Shown piece after piece: positions 46,301-57,700 of a DNA stretch of 64,000 bases; the stretch's first letter is position 1, and every line of letters starts with the position of its first letter. Below the pieces are notes generated by a model. The model was not told the DNA's origin, did no database searches, and was given only the letters and a program-made list of their open reading frames with translations. The position numbers were made by a program, and so were the translations under genes. The stretch is from assembly GCF_002775205.1 (NCBI RefSeq), contig NC_036448.1:4428572-4492571 (forward strand), read 5' to 3'. Source of the stretch: Xiphophorus maculatus. Its lineage: Eukaryota > Chordata > Actinopteri > Cyprinodontiformes > Poeciliidae.

Positions 46301-47985
46301 AATTATTAATAAGTGATCGTCTGAACAACGCGGTTGTTGATTTGCTAATTAATTCTTTTTACATTAATTTAAATGAGCTAATTAGCGGATGATGACACGT
46401 CATCTGCTATACTGATGATATATCAGAAGGTTGGTGTGTGGGTCACCTTCTTCTTCTTTTCTGTTAAACTTAACCAAAACACACCAAAATCTGCAGCATA
46501 CTTACATGTTGAGGTTGTCAAAGTCAAGCTAGCATAACAGCCCTATCCCTTGCTAATATTTTTTTTAATAAAAACTTTTTCCCTTGGACCTTGTTGTCCA
46601 AGTCGGGCATGTCCAATATGTGATCCTGTTGACAATTAGTGGGAAAGCACTTAGGATTTGACGCGATATGTTGACAACATGACAGCTAAAACTAATTGTA
46701 GTTGATTGTAGCTGATGAGCGCGGAGCTGTGGGAGCGTGATCTCGCGTGACGTCACACACACACACAAAAAACCTGACAAATTACACTGACGAGGATGGC
46801 TATTTTATTTTATTTCTTATGAAAAACAAAGAATACATGTGTGCAAATGCCTCCGTTGTTGCACAAAAATCGTCTTTGCTGATCTTTAGGTTCAGGTTTC
46901 GGCAGTGAAATAAGAGAAGCGATGCTCATCAAGATAGGAAGGGATGTAGGGGAAGTCTTTTTGACTGCTTGCAGTTCATTAATGGAAAAAAGGACCGTTC
47001 ACAAGTGGAAAATGTTCTGAATGATACAAGTTTGTCTCACCAGCGCAAGTGGTTGACGCGGATATTTTTTTATTCAGTTAGTACAAAACTATTAAAAGAA
47101 CCACCGAATGTGTGGTTCTTTTCAAATAAAGAGTCACCTAAAGAATGTTTTTATTGCTGAGAAAAGATCAAATCGTTTCGAGTTTCCTTCGGTCGAGCCC
47201 AAAATAAATTAGTAAAGTGTTTTGCCTCGCTTTCAATAAAGAAAACACACCAAAACTTTTTGGAGGATTTTGATCTTAATGATTAACACATTCCTTTCCT
47301 ACAAAAAAAAATTGGACTATCTGCTTTGTTTAATTAAAGTATTTCATGCTTAGTTCATTGTTGAGCAAGAACAAAATTCTCGATGAAACTTTTGGTGTTT
47401 TAGATAAAAATAAATAAATAAATAAATTGGGCCAGCAGTACCCTTGAGTTTATGGTTTTGGTCCATAAGAAAAAGTTTGGACAGCCCTGGTCTAATCAAA
47501 GCCCAGACCTATACCCAATTGAGAACCTATGACCGTACCTGAAAGTTGATGTTCTCAGATGCTTTCTGTCCAACCTGAATGAGATGGAGCAACTTTTCAA
47601 GATGCAACAGGCAAAAGAAGAAGAAGACAAAAAATCAACCCAGCTTTAAATGCAACTAACCGATGGAGTCTGAATACCAACGCACAGCTTACGTTTGGAG
47701 CGTACGCTTCCTTCTTAATTTTCTACACCAAAATCTACTTCGTTATGATGCTCCGCAGAATAAAACCGCAACAAAACACACCGAATTTGTGGTTCTATGT
47801 GGGGAAAAATGTATGAAAAAGGTAAAAACCAAAGAAAGATTATTTGTCAGTTAAGACAAAACGGACACGCAAGCATATAGTCTGAATTTTATACTGACGG
47901 ATGAGAACATCATCTTACCTCCAGTCTGCAGCGATCCGGTAACCAACAGCAACCAGAAGCACACCAAATGAATCTCAAATCTCAT
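40338..47985 (-). CDS. mucin-like single-pass type I membrane protein, name unknown
   Basis: Five coding exons, 258 aa, in frame: 47985-47919, 46218-45937, 41779-41564, 41481-41315 and 40382-40338 (TGA). Joins are GT-AG. The N-terminus MRFEIHLVCFWLLLVTGSLQ is a good signal peptide. The ectodomain (exons 2-3) is rich in Ser, Thr, Pro and Ala, with a poly-Ala run (PASAAAAAAAPTES) encoded by GCC repeats, and suits dense O-glycosylation; NETS and similar N-x-S/T are present. Exon 4 holds one membrane span (LLAGLLAVFIVTTAVVFTVL) followed by KFRQRVNHPEFHRLQDLPM. The last 14 residues, DDLMEDTPLSPYAH, are alone in exon 5. The tail looks conserved in style, but I cannot name the family. The start ATG is the one in frame with the signal peptide; upstream in-frame codons extend it, so the start is likely but not certain. 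Head-to-head with ipo13. Confidence 0.75.
40511..41060. mobile_element. AAGGGGCAGTATTA inverted-repeat element (family E)
   Basis: Ends AAGGGGCAGTATTA and (complement) AAAGAGGCAGTATTA. Internal blocks TTTTTGAGCTT, ATCAAAAAACACACCTGGAG, CATGCATGTCTGAGAAAT and GCCATGTTGTGAT match 54,812-55,441 and, inverted, 62,282-62,640. Non-coding, in the last intron of the mucin-like gene. Confidence 0.65.
43134..43345 (+). mobile_element. Tc1-like element, terminal fragment
   Basis: TACAGTGCTGTGGAAATGTA resembles the TACAGTGCTGTGAAAAAGTA terminus of a common fish Tc1-like group. It continues with CATCAAACACATTTTATTA, AACCTGAGCAAATACA and ATGATTTCATTTCCTATGG in the expected order. Only the non-coding end is present. 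Confidence 0.55.
43365..43600 (+). mobile_element. CGATAAA-family MITE copy
   Basis: Contains ACTGCATTTAATCATG, TATTTATTGATGCA, AGTTTTGGAGGGG, TTAAACATCATTGATTGGAA and GATAAATGATAAACGATGCA, ending AATTCCCACCTATA. Same order as the 6439-6741 copy. Confidence 0.6.
43750..43925. mobile_element. family-F repeat copy
   Basis: Shares GGTCTTTCAGCAAAT, CTCCAGTTAACGATTAATCG and CAGTTAGTTGACGA with the copy at 28,740-29,115. Confidence 0.5.
45269..45506. mobile_element. foldback MITE with 43-bp inverted arms
   Basis: Arms 45269-45311 and 45464-45506 are inverted copies differing at only two or three positions (left CAACCAATGAGAGCCAGGAG; the right arm complement begins identically). The 152-bp centre is non-coding. 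Near-identical arms suggest a rather recent or conserved foldback element. Confidence 0.78.
46058..46082 (-). repeat. coding GCC trinucleotide run (poly-Ala)
   Basis: About eight GCC units (GGC on the + strand) inside exon 2 of the mucin-like gene, giving a run of seven alanines. Confidence 0.8.
46420..46790. mobile_element. family-B repeat, uninterrupted copy
   Basis: Second copy of the repeat at about 23,925-24,440: TTAACCAAAACACACCAAAA, GGTTGTCAAAGTCAAGCTAG, CCTTGTTGTC and ATGTTGACAACATGACAGC in order. It lacks the 194-bp MITE seen in the first copy and shows a single ACCAAAAC. Confidence 0.55.
47496..47640 (+). mobile_element. Tc1-like transposase remnant
   Basis: Reads SPDLYPIENL, the D35E catalytic region of Tc1 transposases (family: SPDLNPIENLW), then a stop where Trp is expected. 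LKVDVLRCFLSNLNEMEQLF, the downstream part, follows in the same frame. Only this last fragment survives; it is inactive. Lies in intron 1 of the mucin-like gene. Confidence 0.75.
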
Positions 47986-47989
47986 CTCA

Positions 47990-48714
47990 TCGGGCTTCCT
48001 CTGCCTTCTTTTCTCTGCAGATCTCAGTTCAACCGCCTCTCCACAGCAGCTCGGTCCTCTCCTTCCCTCTCTCTCTCTCTCTCTCTGATGTTTGTTTCCG
48101 TTACGTGATTTGACGGGGCACATCACCAAGCGCTAAAAATATCCTGAGGGAGTCGGGCAGAAGAGGAGCACGCTGCGTGGGTGGGGCTGCGTGGGTGCGT
48201 TGGAAAAGAAAATAAGAAAATACTTTTTTTTTTCTTTTCTTGTTTTAAAAAGAACATCCATACATATCGTGGCCCCTTCCTGAAAACTCCGCTCTCGTCC
48301 GTCCACGATCACTTTACGTTTGAAGATTCTTGCACCGCATCCGACTGCGGTGGCTCGTGCCGCGCTGCTCCAATCAGGCGTCGGTGCGTCAGAGGCGCAG
48401 CTGTCTGCGTCAGGAGCGCCTCCTAAAGGGTGAACGACTGCAAGCTTTGCGCAGGTCGACCGGCAGCATTTTAGTTTTTAGAATATTTTTGCAGCGAGCC
48501 TATTTCTTTTCTTCTTCTCTGTGTTTTTATTTTTATTTTTATCTTGTTTTCTCACGAGGCCAGCATGTCGTCACACCTGAGAAAATTGGCCACGCGCGTG
48601 GACTGTGCGGAAGGCTGAAGCGTTTATCTGACTTTAGGAGACTTTCTAGTTTCAATTAGGTGAGGATCATTAGTAAGAAAAATACATTTTTTTTTATTAT
48701 TAAATCTGTGCCCG
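47990..48714. promoter_or_regulatory. divergent promoter region, mucin-like gene / ipo13
   Basis: About 730 bp separate the two start codons. It holds a (CT)n run at 48,068-48,086, a GC-rich core at 48,330-48,430 with a CCAAT box (CCAATCAG at 48,370), and T-rich sequence. Both 5' UTRs and a shared or paired promoter must lie here; start sites are not visible. Confidence 0.5.
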
Positions 48715-51700
48715 ATGGAGTCCGCGCCCGTCCCGGGACAGAACCCGGTGGAGTTGGAGTTCACACAGGAGAACATTGAGACGGTGAGTTACTTGAAATA
48801 AGTCTGCGGACAGCGTGTTAGAGAGTCATAGAGGCACAATGTGACCTAAACTTGACATATTTGAACAAATATATGACTGTGTGTTCTTGTCGTTTTAATT
48901 AGTCAGTTTTGCATCAGAATAAAATAAAAATAAAACATCTGTTAGGGGGGAGACGGGTTCAGTTTTTGTAGTTTATAGTTTTGGAAGCTCCTCCAGTTGT
49001 AACTTGATTCCAGCTTTAAGCATATGCTGTCCTAATAATAACCAACAGCATGTGTTTCGGATTAGTTCCTATGACAACGCATATTGACTATCTAAGAAAT
49101 TGGTCATCCCAGCATGCATGATTGTTGATAAACGCCAATATGATTTTTTTTTAAATGTATTTACTTCGTGCCAGTTAACTACCTCCTGCAGTTGTTTTTG
49201 TTGATGTCCTGCTTGACTTATTTTGATCCAGAGTTTCTCTTTGTGTCTGCCGGCTCGTCCCTCTCCAGGCTCTCTACCAGCTGTACTTCGACCCGGACAT
49301 GGAGCGTAAGAACGTAGCTCAGAAGTGGTTGACCCAAGCCCAGGCCTCAGCACAGGCATGGCAGTTCTGCTGGGCCCTGCTCAGCCCTGACAAGGTTCTG
49401 CTTTCCAAATTCTACCACTACTCCTATTGTTCTTATTAATTATTATTATAGAGGCACCGATTTAACGGAATCGGCCGATTTTCACCTTCATCAGCTCTGA
49501 CCGGTGACTGGTCAGTTAGTATCAAAATTCTTTAGCTCTTTTTCCGTCCAGTGAATGCACCATATGTAAGCCCCAAGGGCACACTAAACAACACTCTTCA
49601 GTGAGGAAGTTTTTACCGAAGGACGACGTACCTATATTGTACCTACTATTAGCAATGCGATCTGAGGTCAATCCATTTGCACTATCACCATATTCATAAC
49701 TCAATTAAATGAGTTACGAAACATTTTCAATTCAAAAGGCCATTTTGCTGCTAAATTATTAATAGACAAATGAGTTCAACAGCAAAGATATTTATTTTTA
49801 ATCTGTCACTACAACCATCCAGATTGGTGCAAAGTGTTATTCTATCTGTTCATCTTTCAGGTGTTTCAAGAACCTTTGATCATTCATAGAACTTCTTGTG
49901 GACTGTGGATGCTAACATTAGCATTGGGGATGTTTAGCATTGAGATAGCATTGAGCATTTAGGTTTGAATATAGGGTAACTGCTTTTAGCTTGAACACAT
50001 CAAAAGTCTTTTCCAGCGTCCCATCAGGTCATTTATTGAAGCAAAAATTAACTCCTAGTGGGTCGAGAGAAGCAGCTTCGTCACCCATAGCTGTTGTTTG
50101 CGGATTAAGCTTGTGTGTCACATTTACGGGCATACTGGAAACACGCAAATACAAATGTTCTGATCAGAAAAAAAGAGGATTAATTGCATACAAAAATAAA
50201 CGTTAAAATCTTTGTCATTAATCAAAATTACAGCATTAAAGTCTCAGCAATGAAACGGACACACAAGAGATACACAAAGTCAGAAATGCTAAGAAATAGC
50301 TTAACCCAGGGGTGGGCAACTCCAGGCCTGGAGGGCCGGTCTCCTGCAACTTTTAGATGTGTCTCTACTTCAACACACCTGAGTCAAATAATGAGGTCAT
50401 TAGCAGGACTCTGGAGAACCTGACTGCACTTAGGAGGTGATTCAGCTGTTGGATTCAAGTGTGTTGGACCAGGGAGACATCTAAGAGTTGCAGGACACCG
50501 GCCCTCGAGGACCAGGATTGCCCACCCCTGGCTTAACCCGAAAACCTTCTGTGATTCAAATGCTTGGGAACCCAACTGAACTCAGGGTTACTTGGAAACC
50601 TTTGTTTTTTACAGATGCGATTCTGATTTCAGTTTGCATTTTTGTTGTATTTATTGACAGAAAACTACAACAACAAAAAAGACTTCCGTGGACATCTCTG
50701 GTTTGTTCAGGTTGTGAGAGTGAGAGAAAGACTGAGACGTTCAGTAAACACAAAGTACATCAGAGTTGTTCTGTTTTGTGTTTTAAATTGAAATCAGTAA
50801 CAACATTCTGATCTCTATCTTTGGGATTCTGTAAGGCTTTGACAACTGATTAGGAAAAGAAGTTAAGACGGACATGCTAGAAGGAAGAATGCTGGGGAGT
50901 GTTCATCATCCTGCAGAAAATTGGTCAAATGTTGAGTTTTGATTACGGTAAATTATTTTCAAATGTGTCTCTTTGTAGATCCCGGAGGTTCAGTTTTTCG
51001 GTGCCAGCACACTCCACATCAAGATCTGCCGTCACTGGGGCGACCTTCCCGCAGAGCAGCACGAGGACCTCAGGATGCAACTTCTTTCCCACATCTTATG
51101 CTTCTCCTCTGGCCCTAAAATGGTGCTCACTCGACTGTGTGTGGCACTGGCCTCGATGGCTCTTAACCTAATCCCCCAGGCGTGGTCTGAGCCAGTGGCA
51201 GACATGGTGAGAGCATTCCAACCTCAGGAACCGGACTCTCAAGACAACCCTGGTGCCAAGGCTTCTCAGGAACCCCATGCACATTGCCTTGCTCTCCTGG
51301 AGCTCCTCACCGTACTTCCGGAGGAGTTTCAAAGCGGCCGTCTGGCCCGAGCCCGTCGCACCCAGCTGAGGGAAGCTCTGGTCGGGGAGTGGGCTGTGGT
51401 GTGTGGAATGCTCCGACAGCTCCTACAAAGTCAGGATTCGTCTGTTCAGGTGAAGGAGAAAGTTCTCCGCTGCCTCTCCAGCTGGGTGGGGCTGGATGTG
51501 CCACTGGGGGAAAGCCAGGAATTGGTCCAGGACTGTTTTGCGGCGTTATCCGACCCAGGGTTGTTCGACACCGCAGTGGAGACGATAGTTACTGCCATCA
51601 CACAGCCGGATTGTCAGAGGTGAGCACCAAGCTGGATCTTTTGTGGCCATCGGATCTCAGTAGCTGAGGTGATTTTTCGGCCATATCGAAATAGCAAAAC

Positions 51701-54700
51701 TGCAATGGAAACACTTTTTCACATCACACGAGTCACGTGATCAAAAGCCGGATTTTGGATGATGAAGAAGACGACAGGAAGGAGGAGGATGATGATGGTT
51801 TGCTTTTGGGTGGGGTTTTCGGACAATGTGCAGCTGGCTCCACCAGAGCTCTCACAGCATATTTTTATGAACCGTGAATATGCTCTTGCAGTATATTCAC
51901 GGTTCACAAAAAGCTGCGTGTCATTTGAACGTTTGAAATCCATAGCTCTTCTGTAAAATTGACTACAATTTCCATAAAAGACAGCATAAGTAGCTGCTTC
52001 AAAGTATAAGGAGCTTGTTGCTCCAACGCCTGAATAAGACGCCAACGTCTCCTCTAGTGGTCGATAGATCGCCATGGCGAATTATGAATATGTCTTATAT
52101 AGCTGTTTACATCAGTCACACCATGATTTTTAATGACTTCTCGCGTGAACAAGCTTATTCACATGTGATTTTAATTTAATTTCTTATTTAATGAAAACAC
52201 TGCAATTGCGAAATTGTGTTTTTCCAACATCAGCAGAATATCAACAAAGATTTGCGCACATCTGTAATGGAAACACAGCTAGTGGTGTGACCCCTAACTT
52301 TTGCGGACGATGATGGCGACAGTAGTAGGAGTTTGTCCTGTTGTCGGTGGGTCCCTGGTTCAAGCCCTAACCCCGTCCTTCTCTATTGTTGTCCTTGGGC
52401 AAGACACTTCACCCGACTTTCCTCTGGTGTTGGTCAGAAGGGCCAATGGCGCAGCATAGCATCTTCTCTTCTGTCAGTGAGCCCCAGGGCAGCTGTGATG
52501 ACTATCCAGTAGCCTACTATCATCAGCATGTGAAAGGGAATGGCTGATTTTGTTGTGAAGCGTCTTTAAGTGTCATTTCATTTCTTGTGTGGAGGTTCAT
52601 TAACGTTCTGCTGAGCCTGATGCCTATGGTGCTGGGCCTTTACGACCAGCTGAAGACAGCAGCTCAGAACGGGGACATGGAGACCACCCACGGTATCTGT
52701 CGCATTGCCGTCGCTTTGGGGGAAACACACTCCAGGTATGCACACACACTAAAACTTCCACGTTTGCCACAGGTGTTTTCACGTGCTTGTCTCTGGTAGG
52801 GTTTTGCTGGGACAGCCGGACCACTGGCAGGAGTATCTGGCTTTGGTGAACATGATTCTATTCTGTACGGGTATTCCTGGACACTACCCGGTTAATGAGA
52901 CCACGAGTTCCCTGACACTCACCTTCTGGTACACACTGCAGGTATGGAAACGGAGCAGGCATTAAAACACTAAAGGTTGCTCAGATTTTTAGCCTAGCAA
53001 GCAAAAAGTTGGCCAAGTTCAAATTATATTGGTTATTTATAGTTGTTTTTTTTCCTCTCTTTGTTACTTTGTGCTGAACATTCAGGATGACATTTTATCT
53101 TTTGAGGAAGAGAAGCAGGCAGTGTACCTGCAGGTCTACAAGCCAGTTTACTTCCAGCTGGTGGACGTGTTGCTGCTCAAATCCCACTATCCCTCCCAGG
53201 AGGAATATGCCTCCTGGTCTTCTGATGACAAAGAGCAGTTTCGAATTTACAGGTACGTCGCTTAAGGGATGGAAGTTTTCCAGCATCTCTTAGTCTAGGT
53301 CAGGTGCAGAATAATTTTCTCAATCAAAGCAGTGTCAAAACAAACAAACTTCATAACGGCGGCAACAAGTTGTTGCTTTTACAACTGAGAGCAGCTAATT
53401 AGCATCTCAAAAAGTACCTGAACGATGACCCCCAAATCCCTGGGGAGTTGAAAGGGAGGCTTTGTGGAAGCAGAGCAGAAGTAGAGAGACGCAGGAAGTT
53501 CTCTTACATGAATCATAAGGAGCAAGAATCACATCCCATACACCAACATCTCTCTGCTCGTTTTTTTTAACCATGCGGCCAGGCAGAGATTCAACAAGGA
53601 GCGGCAAAAGCAAATAAGGAGGATTAGCAGTGATTGCCAACAACTGATGGTGTCATCAGTGTTACTGTGGAATATCGTTTCAGATGTCTGAAAATTTAGC
53701 TTTTAGCATCTCATGACAGTCTTGAAACTGTCATAGAGCAACTACAACCGGGGCAATCTGGAATAAAACTCCCGTTAGGTCCTGCAAGACTTGACACTGG
53801 GGTTGGAGATTTACCTTCGAGAACATGAGTCTGCAACCTTCACAAACCAAAGAGTCGTCTCTGCTCTCAGTCAAGCTACACAAAACTCGTTAGATCTACA
53901 AAACCTTTTTTGTGAAGACAACTTTAAAAGTTTTAATGAATATCTACTGCAGGAAATCATTTTGTAAAAGAACGATCATTTTGGTTTTAAAACAAAGAAA
54001 AACTTGAAACATATGAAGAGGGAATTTATACATTTTCTTCTACGGGATGTTGATGTTTTTGGAAAATTGTGTAAACAAAAAGGCACTTGGTTTTCAATGG
54101 AATGGTGACAAAGAAACAATAAACATTACTGATAACTGGGTAATTCTGTTGTGGAAATTCAATGCAGAGTTAATTCAATGGAAAAATAACAAAACAAAAA
54201 CAACAAAAAAAAAAAAAGCTCAAATGTGGATTAATATCTTTTTTTTTTAATTTGTTGGTTCTACTTTTTTTTTTTCAAATATCAAGAGCCACTGTGGAAG
54301 TTCCTGTTCTGGCAGGAGAACAACCCTCAACATGCAAACAGAACTACAATGGCCCAGTCAAAGTTCAGACAAAAAATACATTTTGGACTCTATGACAAGA
54401 CCTGAAAACTCATGTCCTGAAAACTCATGCCCCCCCTCCCCCCAACTTCACGTGTGCACTACTTTACTTTATCTATAAAAAATTGCAGTAAAATACTTTG
54501 TCGTAATGCTGCAAAATGTGGAACGACTTGGGCAGTACAAATACTATAACATCTGGATTTCTAAACAAAATTCCTCCAGTAACAAGTTGCTGCATATTTA
54601 GCTGCTTCATACCTGCTATTTACCCTCAACCTGTCGGCTGTTTTATCCCCAAGGGTGGACATCTCAGATACTCTAATGTATGTGTATGAAATGCTGGGAG

Positions 54701-57700
54701 CGGAGCTGCTTAGTAACCTCTATGACAGGCTGGGCAGGCTGCTCATGGACCCCCAACAGTCAGCGGTGTGGCAGGTAATGACATCAACAAACTGAAGTAT
54801 TTAAGAATTTAAAGGGGCAGTGTCATGCAAAATCGACTTTTTTGAGCTTTACATCATGTTATATTGTTATTTCCTCATCAAAAACATACCTGGAGTGTTG
54901 CTTTGATTCCTTCATGCATGTTTGAGAAATACTTTAATCTCCCATGGCAACCATGGGAAACACCTGGGTGGACCTAGCTCTGCCTTCGAGGACGACGCTC
55001 CTCCTCTGAGCTGCAGTTTCCAAGTTTCTATGCTTCAGCCTCACAGATGCTCAAATCTACCAAATGTTATAAATTAAGTTGATTGATTGATTTGAGAGCA
55101 GCCCTCTCCGGTGATTTTCCCCACTCAGCTCCTTCAGACCAGCCAGAAGAAATGAGCAAACACCTGGTGAAACTGCGTATCTGCTGAGCTCATTATGTGA
55201 GCTACTTTTCAGTGCAACGTTGGTAAAAATGTTGTTAAAGGGTTAATAGAGAAGCCATGTTGTGATGACTTCCTGAAGGTGGAGTTTCAGAAAGAGGACG
55301 AGTTTTTGAAAAGACCGAGGCCCAAGTTGAAGGCGTTAAATTACCAAGTAAAACTTCTTTTAAGCTGTATCTGATATATGTTGCATTGGAAAATCTATAA
55401 AATGACAACATGTGCCTGAAAAATACATAATACTGCCCCTCTAATAGTAAAATGCCATTTCATCCACTGCTTGTGAACTGCAGGCAAATTGAAGTGAAAT
55501 GAACAGGTGCATCTCAGTAAATTAGAATACATTTATTTGGATTACTCAGAAAATCTGAATAGTACATAAGACTAATTAAGACATTTTTGCTACCGAAAAG
55601 TGTGTTCATGTACTGTATAACATGTGCACTCAATAGTTGGTCTGACCATATGGTTAGAAAACTGGACAGAGACATGCTGGAGTAGGGGATATGATATTTG
55701 CCTGATAATGGATGGAAGATATGGTTTGAACTTCCTCTTCTGCTCTCGGCTCATTATTGATCCTTTTCAATTCAGTTGGTCTAATTTCAACTTTGATTTG
55801 GTGCTTCTTTTTTTGTTGTTTGTTTGCAGATTTCTCTGAGAAATCAAAGTTTGTGTTTTGTTTAGCTGCAAGTTATAATCATATGACTTTCACTGGAATA
55901 ATGAACTTTTTAGTGATATCATAATTTACTGAGCTGCACCTGCATCGCACGCTGTAAGTTTTCAATTGGGTTCGATATTATTTTGGTTACAGTTTGCGAT
56001 GCAAATAACATTTTCTGAGCAGACAGAGAGAAAAGAAAAGCGGATGGACGGAGTTAAAAGTTAACATACCCAAACAACCTTGTTCATTCCAACACATCCT
56101 CTGTTCTCTGGAGCTTCTGGAAGAATGTGGATCGGCGTCATTTCTTCATTTTGGACCTGCAGATCTTTGTTCTTGTCCACAATCTCCTGTAAATGACATG
56201 AAGTTACTTTTTTTTTGTCATAATCTTAACCGGAAATCTCACAAAATACATAAAACAAAAACTGTAAAAGTCTTAGACTTGTAAATGAAGTTTTAAAAAA
56301 ATTTTTTTATAACTATCAACACTGAAGACATTATATTATTAATTTGTTGTTCCATATCTGACTTATTCTACAGAGGTATGGGGCCACACATATAAAATCA
56401 AAAGAAAGTTATGAGAATTTTATACAAAGTGAATGCTAGAGGATATGCCAATAAATTGGTTGTTCAATGAATTATCTTGAAACTATGGGATTTGGCTAAT
56501 TTATAACCGCTATCAGTTATGTTTAAAGCTAGAAAGAGATCGCTGCCAATTAAATTGCAAAAGTTCTTTGCCTAGAGATCTAGTGGCAGAAATAACAGAC
56601 AGACATATGATTTCAAAAGTAAAATTACTTTAAAAGAAATCTGCCTTCTGGTGCATGAAAGAGTTTAATTGCTCTCAAGTCAATTAAAAACACTTTATAA
56701 GACAAAGAAAACCATATCTTATATAATTCTGCATTAATTATGAGGGGAATTATATATTGTTTGCAACTTATTTAGTTAAGTTGAAGTAAACATTTATTTC
56801 ATATTTTTACTACTTCAAAATGAGTAAAGGTTTTATTTTATTTAAAACAGACATGAAATTTTATTTTGTAATTACTGAGAAAAGGGGGCAGGTTCATACG
56901 AGTTTTTGTTTTCCTCTTTCTGCTCCCTTTGCACTTGTGTGCAGTAAGTGTTGTAAGAGTATGTGTCTGTGAATTAATGATGAAATCTGTTCAATTCAGT
57001 GCATAAACTGATCGATTGATTGAAGCCTGCTGTTTTTGCTCTCCTAAGGACATCGAAGCGCTGCTGTTCGGCTTCCAGTCCATCGCCGAGACCATCGACG
57101 TGAACTACTCTGACGTTATTCCCGGTCTTATCGGTCTGATCCCTAGAATCAACATCAGCAACGTGATGCTGGCCGACACCGTCATGTACACCATCGGTAT
57201 AAACCCCAACTTTGAAGTAAAAGGCTCTAATCAGTCACTTAAAACAGATAATGTTTCTTAATCTAACTTTTAAATTAGAGATGCATCGACCCAATATTAA
57301 TACCAGTATCAGTTCCAATATTGAAAAAAAAAAAAATTGGTGTGACAATCCATAAGGGTAAATCTATTCAATCTAATGCTACGCTTTGTGCTCTGAGCGA
57401 CGTCGTGGTTTATTATTTCTTTTACGTTATATTTAGAATTCCTAATTGCACTTTCTGAACCATTTGAAAGAAGGTTTGTTGCAGTTTATTTTGATCACAT
57501 TTGACCAAGTGAAACATGTTTTTGTCAGTTTCAGTTTCTTTATTGTCTATTTTTACATTGGCTGCCATACTCCTAATTGACTCCTAAAAGCCTGTGTTTA
57601 AAAAAAAAAGAAAGAAAAAAAGAAATATTTGAAGTAAATTCAGCCCTGTTTTTCTGCATCGGATCGGTATCAGCCGATGCTAAACCTCAGATATCGGTAT

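Noticed and set aside
51284-51667. 127-codon frame inside ipo13 exon 3
   Set aside because: Out-of-frame reading of a long real exon.
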